Part shown: piece after piece, positions 1-5,093 of the stretch
Layout: every line of letters starts with the position of its first letter
How positions within the stretch are numbered: position 1 is the first letter of the stretch
Origin: Rhodospirillaceae bacterium UBA6608
GTDB taxonomy: Bacteria > Pseudomonadota > Alphaproteobacteria > Rhodospirillales_A > Casp-alpha2
DNA length: 12,844 bases
Direction of reading: 5' to 3'
NCBI GenBank assembly: GCA_002433335.1
Contig: DJHY01000044.1
Coordinates: 1-12,844, forward strand
The notes under the pieces: model-generated
What the model was told of the DNA's origin: nothing
What the model saw: the letters and a program-made list of their open reading frames with translations, nothing else
Databases searched by the model: none
Program-made: the position numbers and the translations under genes

Positions 1-275
1 CCGACGAAGGTGCCGGTCGCATCGCCCGGCGTGACGCCGGACGGAACGAATTTGGTTGACCCGAGCGCTGGTTGCGACGTCGCGGCCGCAGCAATTTGCG
101 GCTGCGCGGTCATCGACTCGGCAGCGGGTTGCGGCGCCTGCGCGGTGGCGGCGGCCGGCGGTTGAGCGGAAGGTTCGGACGCGTTCAGCGAGGGCCAAAG
201 GTCCTCATCGAACGAACAAGCCCCCGTGAACAACACGGCCCCCGCCAAAAAAACTCTCAGTTTCGGAAAACCCAT
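1..275 (-). CDS. Putative lipoprotein, N-terminal part (runs off left edge)
   Basis: Reading the minus strand from the ATG at 275 gives 91 complete codons with no stop before the window edge, so the C-terminus is missing. The first 20 residues form a lipoprotein-type signal: Lys5 and Arg7, a hydrophobic core (VFLAGAVLF), then TGAC with Cys20 as the lipidation candidate. The -3 residue is Thr instead of the usual Leu, a mild deviation. After the cysteine comes a low-complexity Ala/Pro/Gln/Ser linker (about residues 35-70), then a more ordered segment around residues 73-91 (STKFVPSGVTPGDATGTFV). From memory, similar segments occur in alphaproteobacterial lipoproteins that continue into coiled coil, but that part is not visible. 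A GGACGAG-like ribosome binding site lies directly upstream. Codon 8 onward contains a run of seven T (plus-strand 247-253). The function is unknown; an envelope-anchored structural role is inferred from the signal only. Confidence 0.7.
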   Translation of the reverse strand, partial: MGFPKLRVFLAGAVLFTGACSFDEDLWPSLNASEPSAQPPAAATAQAPQPAAESMTAQPQIAAAATSQPALGSTKFVPSGVTPGDATGTFV

Positions 276-321
276 CTCGTCCGCGAGCCCTTGAGTTTTT
301 CTCCGATCGGAACCGGAGTTG

Positions 322-360
322 TTTATAAATTCCCAGGGAGTATGAATTTAAACATACCCC
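322..360 (-). promoter_or_regulatory. Candidate promoter and operator-like inverted repeat for the lipoprotein gene
   Basis: On the minus strand a TATAAA box (322-327) sits about 47 bp before the lipoprotein ATG. Just upstream is an inverted repeat at 337-360: arms GGAGTATG and CATACCCC (one mismatch) around an 8-bp spacer AATTTAAA. It covers the place of a -35 element, where no good match to TTGACA is visible. That arrangement fits an activator-dependent or regulated promoter. The evidence is motif geometry only. Confidence 0.35.
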
Positions 361-471
361 ACCCCTCAGTTTCCGGGCGAGTGTACTCAATGGCCCGGAG
401 CACCACAAGTTCCTATTTTAATACGCAGATTCGCCTTTTTACGATCTTTAAAAAAGGGTGCGTCCTAGCGC

Positions 472-500
472 TTGCAATGCGGGAAGTGGTGGAGTAGTGT
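472..500 (+). promoter_or_regulatory. Possible promoter of tRNA-Arg
   Basis: TTGCAA (472-477, 4 of 6 to TTGACA) and TAGTGT (495-500, 3 of 6 to TATAAT) are separated by 17 bp. Transcription would start about 35 bp before the mature tRNA end. The -10 match is weak, so this is only the best candidate in the region. Confidence 0.25.
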
Positions 501-540
501 CCGGCTCCTTCTCGGCGGGAGCGCCACTAGGCCCCGCCCT

Positions 541-617
541 GCGCCCGTAGCTCAATTGGATAGAGCGTCTGACTACGAATCAGGAGGTTGGGAGTTCAAG
601 TCTTCCCGGGCGCGCCA
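541..617 (+). tRNA. tRNA-Arg (anticodon ACG)
   Basis: A complete cloverleaf can be folded by eye. The acceptor stem GCGCCCG (541-547) pairs with CGGGCGC (607-613), followed by discriminator G and an encoded CCA (615-617). The D-arm GCTC/GAGC contains TTGG. The anticodon stem TCTGA/TCAGG carries the loop CTACGAA, giving anticodon ACG. The T-arm GGGAG/CTTCC has loop TTCAAGT. A34 is expected to be edited to inosine, so this one tRNA would read CGU, CGC and CGA. No repeat of the tRNA 3' end and no integrase are visible, so there is no sign of an integrated element here. Confidence 0.96.
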
Positions 618-655
618 CTTTCTCCTGACAAATCAATTCATTATGTGATTTTCCG

Positions 656-692
656 CCGGCTTGCGCCGGGCCGGCAATTTGTGTTTTCCGGT
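656..692 (+). terminator. Possible terminator after tRNA-Arg
   Basis: A short hairpin CCGGC-TTGC-GCCGG (656-669) is followed within about 10 bases by a T-rich stretch (AATTTGTGTTTT). The stem is only 5 bp and the T-tract is interrupted and offset, so this is weak. It lies between the tRNA and the convergent oxygenase gene. Confidence 0.25.
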
Positions 693-707
693 GGTTCCCG
701 GACGTGT

Positions 708-1769
708 CTATTGCGTGGGAACGGTCAGGAACGTCAGCAGCACGAAGCGGTGCCCTTTTGTCACCGGCAGAACTTCGTGCAGCAAAGAACATGAAAACAC
801 CACCGCGGCCCCTTTTTCCGGACGGAACAATTCCGGGCCGTATTCGGGAAAGCGCAAATCGCCGCCTTCGTAATCGCCGGTGTTCAGATTCAGGGTCACC
901 GCGAATTTGCGGTTTCGCGTCGCGGGGCTGGTATCGTCACGATGGACAGTGAAGAACCCGGCCTTTTCCGCCTTGTAGCAGCCGATCTTAAAAGTTTCGA
1001 CGCCGTAGCCTTCGAAATGGAACGCTTTGGAGATTTCGGGCACCAGGCGCGGCATCAGCCGGTTCAACAACTTCTGCTCCAGGCCTTTGTCGCGCATGTA
1101 ATAGTCTTCGCGCCGTTTGGTCGTAGGCACGACCTGCACCCCACCGCCGGAAGATGCGCCCACCGCGACGGTGCCGTCATCGCGCTCGCCGTTGTGCCAC
1201 AGGCCCATCAGCCAATTGCAGTCCTCAGGGTCGAGGGCGCGGGGAATGAGCAAGGCCGGGGCGGCGCGTTGAATGACCGATTCCGCCCGGCCATGGTCGG
1301 TCAAGGCCAGCATCTCGCCGAGCCACTTGCTTAGGTCGGACGCACCCGCGGACAATGCCCGCGCGCCGACCAGCCGCTGATTGGGGTCCAGAACATAGAC
1401 GGCAGGGGCGGAAACGCCGGACAATCCGGCGAACCCGTTGGTGATCTCGCTGCCTGGATCGGCCAGGACGCGGTGCGGCCAGTTGGCCCCTGTCTTCTGT
1501 GCGGCCGCAGCAGCCATGTCGCCCGTGACGATGGTCAGCGTTTGCGCGCCGTCGGCGGCAAGGATCGCCGGGTCCAAGCCATCGGCGGCCAGGGATGTCA
1601 GATCGCGTCCGCCGGTGAACAAAATCACCACCGGCTTGCCGGTGACGGCCGAATAGAAATCGAACGGTTTGCCTTCCCAATCGCGACAGGCGAACAGGGG
1701 CGTGTGGTCGCCCCGCGCGTATTGCGGGCGGGCCGGCGGTTCGAACAAATTGGGGGCGGCGGTGTTGAT
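708..1769 (-). CDS. Peroxiredoxin-like domain fused to prolyl-4-hydroxylase-like 2OG-Fe(II) oxygenase
   Basis: Numbered from the proposed start, the protein has 353 residues. Residues about 15-155 have the shape of an AhpC/TSA (peroxiredoxin) thioredoxin fold: a GDHTPLF opening, a strand VVILFTGG, and VYVLDPNQRLVG near the end. The usual peroxidatic cysteine is absent; the segment reads TGGRDLTS, so peroxidase activity is unlikely. Residues about 165-353 are a prolyl-4-hydroxylase-like double-stranded beta-helix. The iron ligands are His276 and Asp278 (HRD) and His331 (LLHEV), and Arg341 (HRF) suits 2-oxoglutarate binding. The catalytic half therefore looks intact; the substrate is unknown. 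The frame is open back to a GTG at 1901, but that start has no ribosome binding site and would precede the likely transcription start. An AGGAGG stands 5 bases before an in-frame ATC at 1769, which I take as start; TTG at 1748 is an alternative. The gene is divergent from the glycosyltransferase run. Confidence 0.85.
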   Translation of the reverse strand: MNTAAPNLFEPPARPQYARGDHTPLFACRDWEGKPFDFYSAVTGKPVVILFTGGRDLTSLAADGLDPAILAADGAQTLTIVTGDMAAAAAQKTGANWPHRVLADPGSEITNGFAGLSGVSAPAVYVLDPNQRLVGARALSAGASDLSKWLGEMLALTDHGRAESVIQRAAPALLIPRALDPEDCNWLMGLWHNGERDDGTVAVGASSGGGVQVVPTTKRREDYYMRDKGLEQKLLNRLMPRLVPEISKAFHFEGYGVETFKIGCYKAEKAGFFTVHRDDTSPATRNRKFAVTLNLNTGDYEGGDLRFPEYGPELFRPEKGAAVVFSCSLLHEVLPVTKGHRFVLLTFLTVPTQ

Positions 1770-1774
1770 GGCAT

Positions 1775-1780
1775 CCTCCT
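1775..1780 (-). promoter_or_regulatory. Strong Shine-Dalgarno AGGAGG deciding the oxygenase start
   Basis: On the minus strand AGGAGG (1780 to 1775) is a full match to the 16S tail. The only ATG nearby (1774-1772) abuts it with no spacer and is in the wrong frame. The in-frame codon at the ideal 5-base spacing is ATC (1769-1767). Either ATC is used, or a one-base length error lies in the nearby C-rich run that separates the two frames. Confidence 0.5.
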
Positions 1781-1797
1781 CGATACCGGGTTCGGGC

Positions 1798-1823
1798 CCA
1801 GGTGCGGGGGCCAGGTGCGGGGG
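1798..1823. repeat. Perfect 13-bp tandem direct repeat next to the oxygenase promoter
   Basis: CCAGGTGCGGGGG occurs twice without a gap (1798-1810 and 1811-1823), ending exactly where the minus-strand -10 box begins. Because 13 is not a multiple of three, a recent duplication inside a coding region would shift the frame. This supports the view that the stretch is untranslated leader. It may be a slippage product or a pair of binding sites. Confidence 0.7.
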
Positions 1824-1851
1824 ATGATAACGGAGAAGGCCGGATCGACAA
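1824..1851 (-). promoter_or_regulatory. Candidate sigma-70-type promoter of the oxygenase gene
   Basis: On the minus strand TTGTCG (1851-1846, 4 of 6) and TATCAT (1829-1824, 5 of 6) have a 16-bp spacer. Transcription would start near 1817, about 48 bases before the proposed ATC start and downstream of the GTG at 1901. This argues against the longer reading frame. Confidence 0.45.
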
Positions 1852-1917
1852 ACCCCGGGACTAGCGTAAGCCCTCGGCGTCGTTGCATCCTCGCCGGTCA
1901 CCGGACTACAAGTCGCG

Positions 1918-3357
1918 GTGCCCGGGTTTTCGGCGCACCGCTATTTGGGATCGATCGACGTGCAACCGGATCAAGCCGCCACCTGTCCGTTCCACAGCAA
2001 CCGAATCCAGGGGGCGCTGGCGCTGGCCATTTGTCTGGTCGTTGTTTTGATGCAAACCCTGGCGCCTGAATTCCGCCGCCCGGTCGCCGATTCGATGCTC
2101 TATGCCAAGATTATCGCGACCTTGGCGGATCAGCTTCTGCACGACCCAGGTCAGTTCAATCAGACTTTGGGAACCTTCTTCGGTCCGGTCTATCTCGTAT
2201 CGGTCGCCGTGCTTGCGGCGCTGGACGCAGATCTCGCCGCGGCGTTGAGCTGCGTGGCCAAGGACGGTGCGGTTTGCGACCTGGGCGGGCTGACGATTTT
2301 GTTCGCCGTTCAGGGAATTGCCGTCGCCTTGACCGTGTTCTTTTGTTTTTTGGCGATCCGGCGGCTGGCCGTTGATGGCTGGACCCCTTGGTTGGCCTTG
2401 GTCGTCCTGCTGGCGTCAAAATCATTTTCCAATTACGCCTCGCTGATCCTGACCGAAACGGCGGCCTTTTTCTTCTTCGCCTTGTTCGGCTGGTTGTTCG
2501 CGAGATTTCTGACCGACCGCGAGGTTCCGTGGTGGCAGGTCGCGGCGATGGGGGTGGCCTTGGCAGGGGCGGTGTTGACGCGGGCGTCTTATCTATACCT
2601 CGCCTATTTCATGGTGGCGGTCGTCGTCCTATGGGCGCGGGCGGGCGCGGGGCGGTCGTGGCGCGCTGCGATTGGGATGGGGGCAGCGTTCGCATTGGGC
2701 GTGGCGATCGTCTTGGGGCCATGGTGGTTGCGCAATTATGTGACGTTCGATCTGGCCGGTGTCAGCGGAGGGTACGGCCCGCGGGTGATGGTCGAGCGTC
2801 TGGCCTACAACGCCATGACCTGGCGGGAATGGGGCGTCAGTTTCATTTACTGGCTGCCTGATTTCGGTGACGGGTTGGCCTCGGCGCTGTTTCAGGAAGA
2901 GCTTTGGAAGCGCCTGACCTGGTATGGATCGGACTCGTTCTACATGATGGGACGCGGGCCGTTTTTCCAAGAGGTCTACGCGGCGTCCGGCCAGCATCCG
3001 AGTGCGCTTGGATATTTGCTGCGGGAATACGTTTGGGGGGATTTGGCCAAGCATCTGGCGGTGACGCTCTCCCTCGCGGCGCGGGGGCAATGGGTCGGCA
3101 AATACATCGGCTTTGTCGGCTTCTTGATGTTGCCGGTCTGCTTTTGGGTGTTGCGCCGACGAGGCAAGGCGCTGCCGTTTCTGGTCTTCTGCCTGCCGCC
3201 CTATTTCATGCTCGGTCTCTATGCATTTGTTTCGGTCAACGTGACTCGGTACAACGTGCCCCTGATCGCCGTGTTTGCCTTGAGTATCGCAACGGTTCTC
3301 GTCCAGGCGGCGCGATGGGGGGTGGCCCGGTTCCGCCGGACGCCCCGAACACAATAA
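1918..3357 (+). CDS. Polytopic membrane glycosyltransferase, GT39/ArnT-like (PMT superfamily)
   Basis: A 479-residue inner-membrane protein with roughly ten hydrophobic segments. The first is about residues 33-50, followed by an acidic loop (RPVADSMLY, Asp58) in the position where this superfamily carries its catalytic aspartate. Other family hallmarks are a TETAAFFFF segment (179-187), GPWWLRNY near 267-274, and TRYNVPL (443-449) in a late helix before a basic C-terminal tail. Such enzymes take sugar from a polyprenyl-phosphate donor and transfer it on the periplasmic side to lipid, glycan or protein; the sugar and acceptor cannot be read here. The stop is followed after 18 bases by an ArnE-like gene, so the two are probably co-transcribed and may form a transfer-plus-flipping pair. 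The start is uncertain: GTG 1918 and GTG 1960 are both in frame and neither has a good ribosome binding site. Confidence 0.8.
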   Translation: MPGFSAHRYLGSIDVQPDQAATCPFHSNRIQGALALAICLVVVLMQTLAPEFRRPVADSMLYAKIIATLADQLLHDPGQFNQTLGTFFGPVYLVSVAVLAALDADLAAALSCVAKDGAVCDLGGLTILFAVQGIAVALTVFFCFLAIRRLAVDGWTPWLALVVLLASKSFSNYASLILTETAAFFFFALFGWLFARFLTDREVPWWQVAAMGVALAGAVLTRASYLYLAYFMVAVVVLWARAGAGRSWRAAIGMGAAFALGVAIVLGPWWLRNYVTFDLAGVSGGYGPRVMVERLAYNAMTWREWGVSFIYWLPDFGDGLASALFQEELWKRLTWYGSDSFYMMGRGPFFQEVYAASGQHPSALGYLLREYVWGDLAKHLAVTLSLAARGQWVGKYIGFVGFLMLPVCFWVLRRRGKALPFLVFCLPPYFMLGLYAFVSVNVTRYNVPLIAVFALSIATVLVQAARWGVARFRRTPRTQ

Positions 3358-3375
3358 TTTTAAGGACAGTACGTC

Positions 3376-3735
3376 ATGATGGCCTATCTCAAGCTCGCCG
3401 GTTTTCTGATGATGATCGTGGCCGGGCAGATCTGTTTCAAAAAGGCCGCCATGGGCGGGGCCGGGCTGGACAATATCTTTCAGTCGTTTTTCAACAAATG
3501 GCTGATCGCCGCCTTTGCCATCTATGGGACCGCGACCTTCATCTGGGTGACGATCCTGCGGACGATGCCGCTGTCCACGGCTTATCCGTTCATCGCTTTG
3601 GGTTTCATTCTTGTTCCCCTGGCGGGGGTTTTTTTCTTCGGCGAGCATCTCAGCCCCATGCAATGGGTCGGCGCAGGGATGATCGTCGTCGGTATTTTCC
3701 TGGCCGGCGGCGCGGGAAGCCCGTTCAACGGTTGA
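3376..3735 (+). CDS. ArnE-like four-helix membrane protein (EamA/SMR superfamily)
   Basis: 119 residues with four predicted membrane helices (about 4-20, 41-60, 67-87, 95-112). Helix 1 carries AGQICFKKA, close to the GQLCQKQA pattern of ArnE; the membrane glutamate of SMR drug pumps such as EmrE is replaced by Gln18, so proton-coupled drug export is less likely. The second half, with LSTAYPF, GFILVPLAG, FFFGEHLSP and QWVGAGMIVVGI, is typical of EamA/ArnE repeats. ArnE and ArnF together flip undecaprenyl-phosphate-aminoarabinose. A single subunit here would need to act as a homodimer or pair with a gene elsewhere. The ATG at 3376 has AAGGA (3362-3366) in front; a second ATG follows directly at 3379. 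Its place 18 bases behind the GT39-like gene supports delivery of lipid-linked sugar to that enzyme. The genes for making such a sugar are not in the window. Confidence 0.8.
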   Translation: MMAYLKLAGFLMMIVAGQICFKKAAMGGAGLDNIFQSFFNKWLIAAFAIYGTATFIWVTILRTMPLSTAYPFIALGFILVPLAGVFFFGEHLSPMQWVGAGMIVVGIFLAGGAGSPFNG

Positions 3736-3820
3736 TTCCCGCCGACGGGTTGCGGGCGCTGCGGGCCATGCGGTAGCGTCTACGCCCATTTTCTAACGGG
3801 CAGACGGAAGAACAAACGAC

Positions 3821-5092
3821 GTGGTCGCCATTTTGGTTCCGGTCGCCGCACTGTTCCTCAGCTTCGGCATCTTGCTGGCGGGGAACGGCTTGCAAGGCAC
3901 GTTGCTTCCTGTGCGCGCCGGGCTGGAGGGGTTCTCCCCCTTCGCCATCGGTGTCATGGGGGCTGCATTTTATCTCGGTTATATCCTGGCTTGTTTCTGG
4001 GCGCCGCGCGTTGTCGCGCGGGTTGGGCATATTCGCTCGTTCACCGTGTTCGGGACGATCGCCTCGGCGGCGCAGTTGATGCACGTCGTCTGGGTCGAGC
4101 CTGCGTCCTGGTGGGTGTTGCGTTTCATCACCGGGGCTTGCCTGTGCGGCCTGTACATGGTGATGGAAAGCTGGATCAACGAACGCGCCGGGCGCGAACA
4201 CCGGGGCCAGATCTTGTCGATCTATCAGATCGTCAACTTGGGCGCGGTCACGATCGGGCAATTGCTGCTGAACTTGTATGAGCCCGCCGGTTTCCAATTG
4301 TTCGTGGTCGGATCCGTCCTGGTCTCCGTGGCCCTGGTCCCGGTCGCCCTGACCCGAACCACCGCCCCTCAGCCGTTGCAGCAGGTGCAGATTCGCATCC
4401 CGCGCGTCTACTCCATTTCGCCGGTCGGGATGATCGCCTGTTTGACGGTGGGGTTGGTCAACGGTGCGGTCTGGACCATCGTGCCGGTGTTCGCGCAGGC
4501 CGAGTTGACGTCGATCGCGGAATTGTCGCTTTTCATGAGCCTGCTGATCATCGGCGGCGCCGTGTTCCAATGGCCGCTCGGCCGATGGTCGGATTTGGTC
4601 GACCGGCGCTGGGTGATCATCGTGATTTGCCTGGGCGGCGTCGCCAGCGGCTTGGCGATGACTGTGTTCGGCGAGGTCTCGCAGACGATCCTGTTCGTCC
4701 TGGCCTTTATCTATGGCGGGTTTTCGTTCTCGCTGTACGCTATCGCCATCGCCCATGCCAACGATCAGGCCAACCCGGAAGACTTCGTCGAAATCGCCTC
4801 GACTTTGATTTTGGTCTTTTCCATCGGCGCGGTGATCGGGCCGTTGTTGGCCTCGGCGATTGTCGAATTGACGACGCCGACGGCGTTTTTCGCTTATTCC
4901 GCCGTAATTCATTTGCTGACCGCGGCGTTTGCGTTCTATCGGATGCAGCAGCGCGCCGCGACGCCGACCGAGGACAAGGACGATTTCATCCCCGTGCCGC
5001 GCGCGTCGCCGGAAGTGATCACCATCGACCCGCGCGGGCCCGACGCCGAGGATACGGCGGAACAGGACCAGCCCGCCGATCAAGGAGCCTGA
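3821..5092 (+). CDS. Major facilitator superfamily transporter, YcaD-like
   Basis: 423 residues with about twelve hydrophobic segments in two halves, as usual for MFS. The loop between helices 2 and 3 is APRVVARVGHIRSF (about 61-74), a variant of the MFS signature. Helix 4 leads into LYMVMESWINERA (111-123), a pattern I associate with YcaD-type permeases. A matching loop, GRWSDLVDRRW, occurs in the second half. The last 45-50 residues are a charged, acidic, proline-containing cytoplasmic tail. The substrate is unknown. The start is GTG at 3821 with GGAAG 10 bases upstream. The gene lies 85 bp after the ArnE-like gene with no clear terminator between them. It is followed almost without gap (one base between TGA and ATG) by the GT41 gene, so those two are translationally coupled or at least co-transcribed. 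Whether it exports a glycan-related compound is only a contextual guess. Confidence 0.85.
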   Translation: MVAILVPVAALFLSFGILLAGNGLQGTLLPVRAGLEGFSPFAIGVMGAAFYLGYILACFWAPRVVARVGHIRSFTVFGTIASAAQLMHVVWVEPASWWVLRFITGACLCGLYMVMESWINERAGREHRGQILSIYQIVNLGAVTIGQLLLNLYEPAGFQLFVVGSVLVSVALVPVALTRTTAPQPLQQVQIRIPRVYSISPVGMIACLTVGLVNGAVWTIVPVFAQAELTSIAELSLFMSLLIIGGAVFQWPLGRWSDLVDRRWVIIVICLGGVASGLAMTVFGEVSQTILFVLAFIYGGFSFSLYAIAIAHANDQANPEDFVEIASTLILVFSIGAVIGPLLASAIVELTTPTAFFAYSAVIHLLTAAFAFYRMQQRAATPTEDKDDFIPVPRASPEVITIDPRGPDAEDTAEQDQPADQGA

Positions 5093-5093
5093 G

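Larger units (their letters stand above)
276..540. other. Non-coding, AT-rich interval between lipoprotein gene and tRNA-Arg
   Basis: No convincing gene lies in these 265 bases. The part from about 300 to 460 is clearly richer in A and T than the rest of the window. It holds the inverted repeat described separately, a small inverted repeat at 301-318 (CTCCG/CGGAG) and another at 434-457 (CCTTTTT/AAAAAGG). None of these is followed by a T-tract that would make a terminator. The 3' part carries the candidate promoter of the tRNA. Confidence 0.5.

Noticed and set aside
247..253. Seven-base homopolymer in the lipoprotein signal sequence as a phase-variation switch
   Set aside because: Too short to be convincing in a single sequence; read-level length variation would be needed.
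416..424. TAATACG resembling the start of a T7-type phage promoter
   Set aside because: Only seven bases match; the remainder of the consensus is absent and no phage genes are near.
434..457. CCTTTTT/AAAAAGG inverted repeat as a terminator
   Set aside because: Weak AT stem without a following T-tract on either strand and no gene ending there.
72..497. Plus-strand open frame of 141 codons covering the left region
   Set aside because: It is antisense to the lipoprotein start and then runs through AT-rich promoter DNA. It is very Arg/Gly-rich in the first part with no domain character and no ribosome binding site.
541..707. tRNA-Arg as integration site of a mobile element
   Set aside because: No repeat of the tRNA 3' end, no integrase and no change in composition downstream; ordinary chromosomal genes follow.
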